Shown here piece by piece: positions 45,592-57,009 of a stretch of DNA of 64,000 nt. Location of the stretch: contig OY998179.1 of the NCBI GenBank assembly GCA_963921935.1, forward strand, positions 59,130,222-59,194,221. Direction: 5' to 3'. Position numbers and translations under genes: made by a program. Position 1 is the stretch's first letter; every line of letters starts with the position of its first letter. Source of the stretch: Galeruca laticollis. Its lineage: Eukaryota > Arthropoda > Insecta > Coleoptera > Chrysomelidae. Below the pieces are notes generated by a model. It worked only from the letters and a program-made list of their open reading frames with translations, did not search any database and was not told where the DNA came from.

Positions 45592-46774
45592 GGTTAATTT
45601 TAATAATTTAGATGTCATTCCAAATTATTTTAGGATTTCCCAAATCTTTGATTGTTTCAACATGTCAAAGGCCTCAGTGAAATCTATTAAGATTAATCGT
45701 AAATGTTTATTAATTTCTTTAGTATGTTCTACTAATATTTATAGTGTGGCGAGTTGGTTTATACAAGATTTTCCTCTTCTAAATCCTGCTTGTTCATTTG
45801 ATATTTTGTTTTCTGGTTCTTTCGCTTATTCGTCTATTGGTTATATTAGTTACTATTTTTGTTATGCTGTTTAGTAAGATTATACTTTTCCAGCAGTCTG
45901 TAATGTCTTCCTTCTTAGGAATTTTTGCTATTATTACATTTGTCCATCCTATTGGTATTCGACCTTGCTCCCAGAGTTCACGTATTAAGGGGGTTATTAT
46001 TTTCCAAACTGCTTCTGGAATACTGTTGCTACCGACACTTTTTCCATTACTTAACTGCTGTATGCTTTCTCTAATTTCCTCTTTTGTTGGTTTAGTCTGT
46101 TCAATTTCTAATTCATTATTTGTTGTCACTATTTATTTGTTCAAATTGGTCGTCTGGTAGGAATTGTTTATAGTGATTTTCCCATCTATTTTCTCGTTCT
46201 ATTGTTGTGAGCAGGTTTCGCACTAAGCCTTTGAATGGTTTGTCGTTTCTGAAATGTTTGTTTGTTATCCTCTTTGTGTATACGATAGCTCACGCTCATT
46301 GTTTGTTTCTGCTGCCTCTTCTGCTCATTTCGCTATATTTTCAACCCATAGTCTCTTTTGTCATTTCTTGCTCCTTTTTGGATTGCTTTGTTTATTATAT
46401 TGTACTATTTTAGTGTTCCATTTTTTGTTACCATGTCATTTGTCCTATTTAGTTGCTCTTATATTCGTGTTCTTCTTTTTATTAGGCCCCACGTATTATT
46501 GGTTAACCAAATTTTCCTTTCCTTTTCTTTATAGCCAATTGATTTTCCTTCGACTTTATGTATTGCGTTTTTAGTATGTTTCCATTTCGTATTTATAATG
46601 TTTTCGCTATTTGGTAAGGCATTCATTTGTGTTTCCATGCACTTTCTACATTTTTCTCTTATTCTTTAGTCGCTTAACTTTTGGATGCTGCAGTTTTTCT
46701 TTTCCTTTATCTCCGCTATAACTTTTTGAGTACTTATTTTTAGCATAGTTTCTGCTATAAAGATATGATGATCA
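45592..46774 (-). pseudogene. LINE endonuclease end and RT N-terminal half, 5' part of split element
   Basis: From 46774 down: DIASDHHIF (the SDH block closing the APE endonuclease), a linker with EEAAETNNERELSYTQRG, then KEEIRESIQQLSNGKSVGSN (pre-RT GKSxG-D block), WEQGRIPIGWTNVIIAKIPK and LLNSITKIVTNITNRRIS (RT blocks 1-2), and finally a FTEAFD-like block A scrap before the pogo junction. Together with 41560-42426 it makes one decayed LINE copy. Confidence 0.75.
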
Positions 46775-47044
46775 CTTGCTATGTCTGCGAATGATAATGG
46801 GCACCGATTAGCAGAATTTAGAATATCTAATAATATGGTAGTAAAATCCACACAATTTGAAAGAAAGAACATGTATAAAGACACATGGGTTTCAAATGAC
46901 GGAACAACGCGAAACCAAATAGACCACATTCTCGTAGATGCAAGACACTCTAGTAGCATCATCCGTGCACGAAGTATGGGAGGAGCAGACAGCGATACTG
47001 ATCACTTCCTAGTTAAATCCAGGCTGAGAACGAGAATAACAACA
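46775..47044 (+). pseudogene. LINE APE-type endonuclease C-terminal end
   Basis: Contains NGHRLAEFRISNNMVVKSTQ, then YKDTWVSNDGTTRNQIDHIL (the TW...RNQIDHI block of APE-type LINE endonucleases) and SDTDHFLVKSRL (SDH block with the catalytic His). The N-terminal half with the Glu and first Asp residues is missing. It abuts the minus-strand LINE at 46775. Confidence 0.75.
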
Positions 47045-47125
47045 TAGAAACCTGAACAAAAAAAGTCAAGAGAAGGATGGGACGTAGAAGCTTTTCAAGA
47101 ACTCAAAAAGGAAGGTGAGTACCAA

Positions 47126-47624
47126 ATGGCCTTGAGCAACAAATTCGAATGCCTAAGACACAAGGAAGATAATAAAGAACTAGAGGAAACATGGCAGCAA
47201 GTGACAACAGTCATAGAAGAAGCAGCGACAGAAACCATTGGAAAAAAGAAGAAGCGCCCCAAAAGAAGGTGGTTTGACAGAGAATGTGAAGAAGCGCTGG
47301 AAATGAAAACAAATAAGAGACTGACAATGCTAAAAAAACCTGCGAATGAGAACAAAGAAAAATTTCACAGAACAAGAGCACAGACAAGGATATTAATCAG
47401 AACTAAAAATAAGAAGTACCTAGAACACCAAAGGCATGAGGAATGAAAATGGAGAACTGATAATGACGGAAACGGAAATTGTTGAAAGATGGAAGGATTA
47501 CTTTAAACAACAATTACTAAATGTTGAAAGGGAGACAGAGGAAGAGGAAGACATTACCTTCCACTCAGCTACCACCAACACTCCAAGAAGTAAAAAATGC
47601 GATAACATATCTCAAAGATCATAA
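47126..47624 (+). pseudogene. LINE linker region, frameshifted
   Basis: RPKRRWFDRECEEALEMKTN (the PWFxxEC-type block) then NENGELIMTETEIVERWKDY followed by FKQQLLNVERE, the conserved pre-RT linker. Two overlapping frames indicate one frameshift near 47440. Confidence 0.7.
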
Positions 47625-47864
47625 AGCACCAGGCAATGATGGTATAAATACAGAGTTGCTAAAAATGTTTTACACCGAAAAATATATGAAATGATCCTGA
47701 ATATATGGGTACAACAGAAAATGCCTACAGATTGGAGCGGAAATATCATAATATCCATACATAAGAAAGGAAACAAAGAAAAATTAAGAAAGTATAGAGG
47801 AATATCACTTATCAACACAACATACAAAGTATTGGCAACCATACTACTGAGAAGGTTGACCCCT

Positions 47865-48942
47865 TAGGTTAGGTTAGGTTAGGTTAGGTTTATAATGAGT
47901 GGGTCAATAAGGCCTTCCACTGCGACTGGTAAAAGAGTCTATTGTGGCTCATACCTATTAAAATTTCACCAAACAAATTCAACTTCTTAACGAAGCCTAT
48001 TAATTTGTTCAGTGAATGATATTTCAGGTTCGAGAGCAAGAGAGTGGCCCTGCCAAACATCAGATACCTGACTCGAGCCGCGACGGGGCAAGCCCAAATT
48101 ATATGCTCTGCTGTTTCATTATCTTCCAAACAAAGACGGCAAATCGGATCGTCCGATAGTCCAAGTTTCAGCATATGATGATTAAAACGACTGTGGCCTG
48201 TTAGAAGGCCTGTTAGGCACCGTAGATCGTGTCTATTATAGCCTAACATTTGTTTGGATACATTATTCGAAGGATGTATGAAGGCCTTTGAATGAACGAA
48301 TCCTGGTATATTGTGCCAGAAGTCTAAAACTCTTCTTGCAGTCCAGGTATTTAGTGTTTGTTTGGCAACACTTGTTGCGATGCCAATTGTAGGTTCTGGT
48401 CCGATAAAGTCATGAGCGACACTCTCCCTTGCAAGAGAGTCCGCCCTCTCATTACCATGCATACCAGAGTGACCAGAGCCAGCGATACCCTGTTGCGTTC
48501 TCCTATTGAGGCGAGTCTTTTTTGGCAGTCTAGAACCACTTTCAACGTTACATGGTACGAGCTAAGTGCTTTCAAGGCCGCTTGGCTGTCCGTGAAATTT
48601 TTCATTGATCTATGTGTGTGGTTGGATTGCCCCAAACTCTCCACACATGAAGCAATGACATAAATTTCCGCCTGAAATACGGTTGCATAGGATCCCAGAG
48701 AGGTTGAGATTTCTGTCCTAGGTCTTCGCCCGTATACACCCGCACCAGAGCCTGAGGGTGTCTTTGATCCATCAGTGTACCAACAGATGTCTGCTCTTGA
48801 GACTTCATCCTTGCGGAGGACCCATTCATCTCTATCTGGAAATAGGACGGTATAAGGCAGATTATAGTTTACTGTTGGGGGCATTATATCAGAGGTCATT
48901 CCCAGAACACTATGACTTTCGGTGGCCGCTAGCATTCTGCTT
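47865..48942 (-). mobile_element. Antisense LINE 3' fragment with telomere-like tail
   Basis: Flanked by AGGTTGACCCCT (47853-47864) and AGGTTGACCTCT (48943-48954), a 12-bp target duplication with one mismatch. Removing it restores the host LINE reading (LRRLTP then YAEDVIGD). The inserted piece, read on the minus strand, encodes the end of an RNase H-bearing LINE and finishes with five CCTAA repeats (plus strand TTAGG, 47864-47890) at its 3' tip. It is 5'-truncated, as usual for LINEs. Confidence 0.8.
47890..48935 (-). pseudogene. RNase H domain and C-terminal knuckle of a Jockey/I/R1-group LINE
   Basis: Frame 48351-48935: CWYTDGSKTPSGSGAGVY (first RNase H Asp), TVFQAEIYVI (Glu), NFTDSQAALKAL (second Asp). 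Frame 47890-48462: MHGNERADSLARES (last Asp, GNExAD-xLA), then ICRLCLEDNETAEHIIWACP, a CCHC knuckle typical of this LINE group. The two frames overlap and are separated by a frameshift near 48460, so all four catalytic residues remain but not in one protein. The RT is lost by 5' truncation. Confidence 0.8.
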
Positions 48943-49211
48943 AGGTTGACCTCTTATGCGGAAGACGTTATCGGAGACTATCCATGCGGTTTCGTGCTGG
49001 AGGGTCAACGATAGATCAAATATTTACGATCAGATAAATATTAGAAAAGAACTGGGAATTCAACAGGGATATTCCCCAAATCTTTGCTGATTTTCAGCAA
49101 GCATATGACTCTATAAAAAGAAGCTGGTTGTGGGTGGCAATGCTATAAATGGGCATCCCAAGGAAATTGGTGGAGCTAACATGAATTTGTGCGGTAAACT
49201 CATATGCACAG

Positions 49212-49673
49212 GTGAGGATAGGAAGCAGAAGATCAACTCCATTTAGAGTAATATCAGGACTCAGACAAGGAGATCCCCTCTCACCGTTGCTATTCAGTTT
49301 GGCCTTGGAGTATGTGGTTGGTAAAATAACATCGAAACTAACTGAAGGTTTTGCTAAGCAGGGTTCAAAACTATTGTTGGCTTTTGCTGATGATATCGAT
49401 ACGGTGGCTTATTCAACGGGAGATATGAGAGATTTGTTCTCCCAACTCGAGGAGGAAGCAGGTAACCTAAGTCTACGAGAAAATGAAGAAAAAACGAAAT
49501 ACATGGTAGTAACCAAGAACCCAAGACCTGGAATCAGACAGAATATTTCCATTATTGAGTACAACTTTGAAGTGGTTAAAGAGTTTAAGTACCTAGGAGC
49601 GATAATTACAGATGATGATCGAGTAGGAAGAGATGTCTTAGCAAGAATAACGGCGGGAAATAGGGCGCTATAA
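49212..49673 (+). pseudogene. LINE reverse-transcriptase core
   Basis: 153 codons: RVISGLRQGDPLSPLLFSLA (block B), LLLAFADDIDTVAYS (block C, catalytic FADD), NEEKTKYMVV (block D) and EFKYLGAIITDDDRVGRDVL (block E). Stops at 49671 just after the thumb begins. Block A (FADFQQAYDSI) is in another frame upstream, near 49083. Confidence 0.8.
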
Positions 49674-49820
49674 TCTCTTACAACACTGTTAAGAAGACAA
49701 TCCAAATTAACAATATACAAGTCATTTATTTGCCCGGTGGTTACATATGGCAGTGAAACCTGAACTCTTAATCAACGGGAAATAAATAAGCTTCTTGTTT
49801 TTGGAAGGAAGGTTCTTAGA

Positions 49821-50168
49821 ATGATATTTGGACCGCAACAAGATGAGGCAACAGCACACTGGAGAAGACGCCACAATGCTGAGTTGTCAGCTCTGTATGG
49901 CAGTGAGAACATAGTCAGACACATAAAGGCTAATCTAATAAGATGGACAGGGCATGTATTGAGATCAGAGGACCACAGATTGTTGAAAACAGTATTCGTT
50001 GAGAGACCAGATGGTAGAAGATCAATAGGACGACCCAGGAAAAGATGGAAAGATGCTGTCGCAGCAGACGTGTCTACAATGGGAGTCCAACAGTGGGAAA
50101 TGGAAGCACAAGATCGAGGAAGATGGAGGGCGATAGTGGATGTGGCCAGGACTCACCCAGAGTTGTAG
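49821..50168 (+). pseudogene. LINE C-terminal tail
   Basis: Contains NLIRWTGHVLRSEDHRLLKT and RRSIGRPRKRWKDAVAADVS, ending at TAG 50166-50168. This is the family's usual basic tail after the thumb. Upstream frame lost at 49671-49820 (ETxTLNQREINKLL). Confidence 0.75.
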
Positions 50169-50189
50169 GGCCAGGAAAAGAAAGGAAGA

Positions 50190-50400
50190 AAGAAGACTTG
50201 CTGATCTTTTATTTCTCACATCGAGAAGACATGTTCGCCATTCTCTGTTAATAGTAATGTGGTCTATTTGATGTTGGGTCTTATGATCATGTGAACACCA
50301 CGTTGTTTTATGTACATATTCACGATGGGTAAGTTTTAGAAATATGCACGTCATTGGGCGGCGTTTGCCGTCAATGGGATTGAAAAAACTCTTCACATTG
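50190..50400 (-). pseudogene. LINE endonuclease fragment, minus strand
   Basis: Minus-strand TCIFLKLTHREYVHKTTWCS followed by HDHKTQHQIDHITINREW and DVRNKR: the TW...QIDHI block of an APE-type LINE endonuclease. It is joined directly to the 3' end of the plus-strand LINE. Confidence 0.65.
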
Positions 50401-51685
50401 AAATTAGAAATACTCTAATAAAAAGGAAAAGCACAATTAGTTTGTTCACAAACTATTCAAGGAGTTATAAAAATATAGGCATTTGAAAGAAGTAATAAGA
50501 GTAAAACATTTTTCCGAGAATTCTATCCATAATTATGAACAGTTGTTAACTAGTACAAAACACGTTATATTATATTTTATCCTGAGAATACCAGGAAAAT
50601 ATATTCTGCGAACTCTAATTTCGAATGCTCGGAACATCGTGTTCCAACTCTTCACCAAACCGTTATTTCTCAACCGTTTGCGAAGTATCGTTCTTTAATA
50701 ACGGTGCCTAAATAACCAATCCATCGCCGCGAATCCGCGATTGAATAGTCTTCCCGGAGCAGCCGCACATGACGGTTTACTCCTCGTTGTTCTTCCACTC
50801 ATTTATTTAATAATTTTAATATAAGCATAAGCAAATCTTCTACTGTAACGTATAAACCTTATTGAAACAGTTTTAAAAAATCTATGCTTCACGATAATCA
50901 ATTAGTTGATACAAAAAACGTGTTTTTTATCAGCTATACACCTGTTAGAACTACTGTCAAATGAACGCACTTTTTTTGCTTACATTTTTCAACTACTTTT
51001 TCGCCAGTTTTAAAGAAATAAAAAACACCAAGTAGATCATCGAGTGCATGTGACTGAATTAGAATTTAAATACGTTGTTTTCAAATAGAGTGAGTTAATC
51101 CATAAGAAGGTAACACAATAATAAATAAATACGTACCTTAATCGTTGTGATATTATATTTTACTCAATAGAAAATAATTTTTTACCCCCTACAGAAGAAT
51201 CCCTTAGTAACCGTAGACATATCAAACGATTAGAGCTTGTTAGTAAATTAGATATACCTAGATGAGATTTTTAAGGAGTTCCTTCGCACTTTTTAATACA
51301 AATGAGAAGATAATAAGTAGAGATAGATTTAGATGAATGTGTTTCCGAGACATATCTACGTTTTTAAGAATTAAAAGAACTGTTAAATGATAAGTGTTAC
51401 AATTTCTAAGACGTTTTAAAACGCGCGTAAAAAATAGTGATTAAAAAACTGAAGACGAAGACCATCATGAGCTTGAATAGGTCATGTTTGTCCAACAGAG
51501 GGATGAATGGCAAGGTAACTATAATTTATTCATTATTACGCTATAAATAGTTGTGTAGAGCTGCGGAAAGCATAATGGAAGGAAGACTTACAAAATCTAA
51601 TCTTGTTAAGTATTAACGAACTAAGGATTAATTATTGTGTGAAATACCACGCGTCCTACAGTGGTTTTAACATAATAATAATATT
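50401..51685. other. No gene recognised
   Basis: AT-rich. A slightly GC-richer patch at 50630-50790 has no identifiable family. Confidence 0.4.
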
Positions 51686-51689
51686 TTAT

Positions 51690-52205
51690 TTGTGTAATAA
51701 TTTCCAAAAAGAAAATTATACCTATAGAAAACGAAATTAGGCGAAAAAGGCTGAAAGCTTATTCCAGTCTTAAAAACAATACATATACATTAGGATAAAA
51801 TGTAGATAAACAAGAAGACAAAAGATACAGTACTAAGAAAAAAATATGCAAAAAGAATATAAATGCAATTTCGTTGGAATAATTTTCTTTTATAATAAAT
51901 TATTTTATTATTACCAAACCGCTGGTAAGACAAAACGTGTAATTTAAAATGACGCTTAAAACTTGAAAATGACAGTTTACTCAAAGAAGACGGTATTTTA
52001 TTATAAATTTTATGAATATTATAACTAAATGATCTATAATACAGAGCAGCCCGATGAGGTGGTGAAGATATCAATCCTTTCTGTCTAGTGTTGCCTACGA
52101 GAGACGAGACTTTGTAAAATCTCGTACTGTGTCGCAAAAATAGTGGAAACTCCCCAAGCAAGCAGGTGAGGTGATTAATCTGTCATAATAACGTCACCAA
52201 GTACG
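51690..52205 (-). pseudogene. LINE C-terminal end (Jockey/CR1-like)
   Basis: Minus-strand frame 51790-52161 contains LISSPPHRAALYYRSFSYNI, HKIYNKIPSSLSKLSFSSFK and RHFKLHVL. The order of HRxxLYxxSFSY, then xxYNxIPxxL, then FKxxLKxxL is the common C-terminus of Jockey/CR1-type RT proteins. No RT motif is present, so this is a 5'-truncated insertion. Confidence 0.55.
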
Positions 52206-52340
52206 TCGAAGTCACCAAAAAGTAGACGTGAAAATCACGTGAATAACACGTTAATATATCACAGCGATATGACGTGATTATGGAACGTAATTTCACGTAA
52301 GTTAGTCACGTAACTTCACGTTCTATTATGCCGTGTTTTA
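52188..52340. other. Cluster of CACGT/ACGTG motifs
   Basis: Within 130 bp the words ACGTGA, TCACGT and AACGT occur about ten times, including a perfect TCACGTGA palindrome near 52234. This is far denser than in the flanks. It could be a decayed short-unit minisatellite or an E-box-like site cluster. Confidence 0.45.
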
Positions 52341-53403
52341 TGGAATTTCTTATTACAAAATAATACACAGATAGGTAAAATACAAATCTTTACTTCACTA
52401 CTTCTACAGCAACATGTAAACATTTTGAAACCTATATTCTAACTATAATAAGTTCTCCATTCTTATTCAGAGATAATTATTTTGTAAGAGAGTGCAAAAG
52501 GGGAATTGCAACAAACTTATCTTTGTATGGCAAGATAAAAAATAGATGGCCCTAAAATCATACGATTTCCATATAATATCTATAATAACAATCACATTCT
52601 CAAAGCATTCCTAAAAGTCTAAAAGTAATCCACAACGAAATATATTGTAGACTCGAACAAGATATTAGCGAATATTTGGATTTCGTAAGTGTTCGGAACC
52701 AGAGAAGCGTAAAATTATATGTGATGGTTCGACGGTATCTGAACATAAACAATAGTTGTTTGTAAAACAAGTGTCACAATGAGTATTACAAATGTTGACA
52801 CAAGTTTCACACAATATTTTTTATAATTCGCATTTATTGAATTTTCTTAAATAAAATAGCTTATACCTGTTTTTAAAGTAGGAGGAGTCATTTAAAGTTA
52901 AGTTGATAATTCTGTAGACTCCTGATTGGTCAGATCACAGACGGTTTAACTCAGCACTTTTGACATATATAGTGATCGAACAATTGTGTAAACTGTAAAC
53001 AAACTTTCATTCAAGGAAATAAAGGATAAATATTTGTTTAAAAAAGAGTTTCTTCATTTTTTGCGTTCTATTTATATTATATCATGAACAGAATTATTTC
53101 TGTAGTATACCTTCGCAGAGGTATCTCGTAATTTATCTCAATACTCGAACGTTATGTATACCTATGTATTGATCATATAAAATAAATGAACAATTGTACA
53201 AATCATTGATGAATAAACGTTAGCGTACTTCATTGATTAAAATTATTAAGAACTTATTTGTTCCAATTTACCTTTAAGACCATTTAATCTATTAATTTGC
53301 TAGCTAGAGCCACGCTAAGCCATTTAATAACTTGTTTTAAGCGAAAGTTAAAGATGAACGTCAAATCGAAATACATATAATTATTATGTATCTCACTACA
53401 TAT
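52341..53403. other. No gene recognised
   Basis: AT-rich, no credible frame. Confidence 0.4.
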
Positions 53404-53966
53404 TGTTACGAACACGCACACCGAAGTAGATACTAAGTACGGTCCTGTAACCTTATGTTAACGGTGTTAAAAAAATGGCGAGCGCCGCCGAATTCTGAGA
53501 AGGTCTATTGGGATTTTTTGTGACAATTTTTTTATAGACATGTTCTCCGAGATTGAGCCGGTATTCGAGAAACATCCCGAAAAAAAGAATATTCCAGAAG
53601 GCCGACTAGTATATAAAGAGACTGCCTACTGGCCGTAGAGTCAGTTTATAAAGTGATCTCGTGATATAAACAGCGAACCAGTAAATATTCCAAGTAGTGA
53701 AGTGTTTATATAAATTCAGAATATTAGAGACTGGATAGGTCTTGACACACACTCATCATTTCTGGATACACAGAATCGTCGCTACTTTGCTATGATTGTT
53801 GCCAACTTACACTAATGAATAACCTTAAGAAAAAGAATGATGAATTATACTACTGGTCTGGTTCTATGTTGTGATTTAGAATGTTGCCTAGCTGAATTTT
53901 CCAACTCAGTAGACTCACTCAAACTATTATTACAAAAATAAACTTTGGTAAATTGAGAGATTACAC
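53404..53966 (+). mobile_element. Solo LTR, Ty3/Gypsy-like
   Basis: Starts TGTTACGAACACGC and ends near GAGATTACA. Internal GTCAGTTTATAAAGTGATCT followed by CGTGATATAAA matches the LTR at 56563-57007 in reverse (GTCAGTTTATAAAATGATCT). It contains a GC-richer 5' half and TATATAAAGAG-like promoter sequence near 53611. No interior or partner LTR, so probably a recombination product. Ends approximate. Confidence 0.6.
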
Positions 53967-55035
53967 TTAAAATAATAAATTATATTGCCAGAGGAATGGA
54001 AAGAAATATATCTTTCACTCATTCATCTATTTCTACTATTACAATAATAATTCTCATTGTAGGCAAACAAGTGCTATTTCTGCAAATAAGTGGCATCACC
54101 ATTTTATCCAATATTCAGTGTGATCTGACAATAGCTGTATTTTTTCATCGAAGAATAAAACGAGCATATTATTATATATCAAAGCGAATATTTATTCCAA
54201 AATAATTCTACTTAACTCAATACCACATTCTATCAATTCATCCATCAACTCTATTTTTTTTGGAAGTTCATTAGCACTTGAGTACAATTAATACAATCAT
54301 CACCACAACTTTTTATTCAACGATTTGTAACTCTCCGAAAATTTTTACTGAGTTTAAAATAGAACTCCATATTTTCTCTTTGTCCCATCATATTTTCAGA
54401 GATTTCTATCGAACCCAGATACGTGCGTAAAATATAACAGTTCACATTTTGTAGTTTGACTCTCGATTTAATGCACATCCAAAAGTTTTGATTTTTTTTT
54501 CATTACAAAACTATGGTCAGCGTTGCTGTATTTCATATTCTGCTACTAAATCATCAAAGTTCTTCATTTGCATAGTTCGATCATTTAGAATTCTACAAAC
54601 ATGGATTTGTTTGAACGGTATTGTGCAATTCGCGATTTTCGGTAATATTGTTGCAATAGGTACATGCAAAAGTAGAATTTGGCAAATTTTAAACCTCCTA
54701 TGAGTTAAAACTGACTTCCAGAGAAAAACGATAAAAACTTTCCCTGTAAAATTTTTCTTAGATGATATTTTTGTTCTCTTAGTCATTAAGACAAACAAAT
54801 TGAGTAACATGAATGAAAGAAACGTTATTACATAATAATAATTACATTTTACACATATATTTTAATTGCAAATTTTTAATGACGTGGGATTTTTTAAAGT
54901 GGTATGAAGTAAAACAAGACAATTTTCATCGCTGTATTTAATTATTTTTATAACAAAACTTTCGTATCAGTTTGAAGGTACTATGTTCCTAAATTAAAAG
55001 AAAGCGAGTCATAAAATAAGTGATAATCCTTACCA
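53967..55035. other. No gene recognised
   Basis: AT-rich. A minus-strand frame at 54517-54810 (97 codons) and an open stretch just downstream show no family features I recognise. Confidence 0.4.
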
Positions 55036-55039
55036 TAAA

Positions 55040-55470
55040 CGATTTTTAGTTCTTGTAGCTGCTTGAATTTCCTCTCTCTCTAATTGCAAGCGTCTGTTGA
55101 TATATTAAGGGTTCTGGTAGTCAACTTTCACGAGAAGTAGCTAGTCGCTGTGGTGAGATAACCGACTCCTCATTATGTCGCAACATATACATCACAGACC
55201 CATCATTTGGCAGATACTTGAGGCCCACCACAACAGTATCTTCCTTTTTCTTACCGGGTCTTATTGACTTGAAATTTGATTCCAGTTCTTCGTATTTGAG
55301 GAAGAAGTCCTAATGAATTGATTGGACATTATAAGGGTTCCTTGGATCAGCTTGTTGCACTGGGTGCGTAAATGGGAGATGTTATGTACTGCTCAAATGT
55401 TGAACGCAAAACTGTCTACCTCGGACTCCTCAAGAAAACGTACCTGACACCGATGTCGAAAATTCTCTTT
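55040..55470 (-). pseudogene. Degraded coding region of unknown family
   Basis: One minus frame gives DFFLKYEELESNFKSIRPGK, KKEDTVVVGLKYLPNDGSVM and YMLRHNEESVISPQRLATSR, then a stop, then LPEPLIYQQTLAIRERKFKQ. Upstream in other frames come VRFLEESEVDSFAFNI and THPVQQADPRNPYNV. The amino-acid mix looks protein-like rather than random, with two or three breaks. It could be part of a transposase or a dead host-gene exon; I do not recognise it. Confidence 0.4.
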
Positions 55471-56092
55471 TAATTGTGTAGGGCACTTATTAACAAACAC
55501 ATGGCACCAAAAGTTATGCTGTGGAAAGACTTAATAAACACAGTAGAAGGATTTTTATTTTCGAACTCTTCCTTTTTCGAATGGCCTTGTATACATACTC
55601 ATGTTTTCTCGAAGTATAGTATTAAATTCGTTTTTTCTGTAACAGGGAAAAAATTGACATTTTATCTCTGTTGACAGGTAACAAAATACAACTTTTCACG
55701 AAATTACTTTTTTCCCGGATATATATACATATAGATAAAGGAAGATATTTCATTTTAGAATATTTTATTGAACACAAGTTACATTTTCTTCATATCAAGA
55801 GTCAGAGAAATCTTGGAATCAGACAATTTTAACTTTATATTTTCCAAAATAACTACTAAACAATTATAGAGTTCGCAATTTTTTAATCAAATCACAGAAT
55901 TAAATTGACATATATTCAATTACATTGAAGTTTTCCTTAGCAACGCAGGTCTAATTGTCGCTATAACTACAACAGCTTACTGGTTTAAAAATTAAAATTT
56001 CATATCGATAACATTCTGACTTTAATATATTGTAATAATATGTTCTTTCACTATTAAATCGTCGTTTTTCCTGTCACAGAAAAAAATTGTGT
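55471..56092. other. No gene recognised
   Basis: AT-rich spacer. Confidence 0.4.
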
Positions 56093-56192
56093 ATTATACA
56101 CTGAAAAATATTAGATTTTAGCTCTCGGTTTTTTGTCTCCCTGGTTTTTTGTCTCGAGCTAAAATCTAATACTTTTTTTCCCTTGTATAATA
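56093..56192. repeat. ~100-bp inverted-repeat mini-element
   Basis: Arms ATTATAC...TATTAGATTTTAGCTC and the inverse GAGCTAAAATCTAATA...GTATAAT surround a short direct repeat of GGTTTTTTGTCTC. Stem at least 17 bp perfect, ~36 bp with mismatches. MITE-like, no coding capacity. Confidence 0.6.
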
Positions 56193-56562
56193 AATAACTA
56201 TTTTATTACTAAGTAATATCAGTTGAATGAGTTATTACGGTAAATACTTTATTTTTTCAATATTATTTGGAAATGCTTATGATATACATTGACAACAAGC
56301 ACAGCTGATATTTACTATCATCAGCGACGTTGCCAAGTTTAGGAAGTTGTGATATTATGAAAAATGAAAGCACGCTACCTCGTTTGTATGCAGTTACTTC
56401 ATTATTTTTTATCTATGGTTATTTCGGTATTTCACTAAGAGTATAAATTTCTATTGACATTTTATGACATCGAATCATAGAACGTTTATTATATTGAAGA
56501 TTGAATCCGACGCCATATTTCATATCGGAATGTTTTTCTCATTTATTTGAAACAGTTTATCC

Positions 56563-57007
56563 TGACGGGTGGGATAAATTCATACACACGGTAGGTTCAC
56601 TTACTTAATTTATTTATTCACTATAGTATTCACTAATTTATATTATATACATAGTATTTTTAGTACACTATTACACAGTAATTTATATAAACACCTCAAA
56701 CTATTTACGTGTTCACTTCTTTATCTCACGAGATCATTTTATAAACTGACTTTCATCCGCTGGTCGGTCTTTTATATATTAGTGCCTTTTTCACTAGATA
56801 ATTCTAGATTGCGGCTTACACAAAAACAATCGGCTCCCTGGAATTTTCTAGATAAGACCGGTCACAAAAACAATGTCTAGATAATATAGTCACACAAAAT
56901 CGTAACAGTTCTAAGAAATCCTTGCGCATTCGCCAAAATTTTAATTTTTATACATGGATCTGACAGGGTCGGATTCAGGGACTACACTAGTATGCTATTT
57001 CATAACA
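56563..57007 (-). repeat. 3' LTR of the macro-domain Gypsy element
   Basis: 445 bp from TGTTATG (57007) to ...CCGTCA (56563). The first ~50 bases match the 60885-60839 fragment (ACTAGTGTAGTCCCTGAATC). A polypurine tract, AAGGAGGGGGTAA, lies directly upstream on the minus strand at 57020-57008. Confidence 0.75.
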
Positions 57008-57009
57008 TT

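Larger units (their letters stand above)
46775..50168 (+). mobile_element. Plus-strand RTE/Jockey-type LINE, split by an antisense LINE
   Basis: 5'-truncated inside the endonuclease and ending at the natural C-terminus. Segments: endonuclease tail 46775-47044; linker 47126-47624; RT start to YKVLATILLRRLTP at 47863; then, after the 1,078-bp insertion, YAEDVIGDYPCGFRAGGSTI from 48955; RT core 49212-49673; thumb and tail 49680-50168. Only modest decay (a few shifts and stops), so younger than the LINE scraps to its left. Confidence 0.85.

Noticed and set aside
47864..47890. Interstitial telomere (TTAGG)5
   Set aside because: It lies inside a target-site duplication at the 3' tip of an inserted LINE fragment, so it is that element's tail rather than a fused or healed chromosome end.
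54000..54830. Possible receptor-like exons on the minus strand
   Set aside because: A 97-codon frame plus downstream scraps looked mildly hydrophobic, but no conserved chemoreceptor motif or splice structure could be supported.
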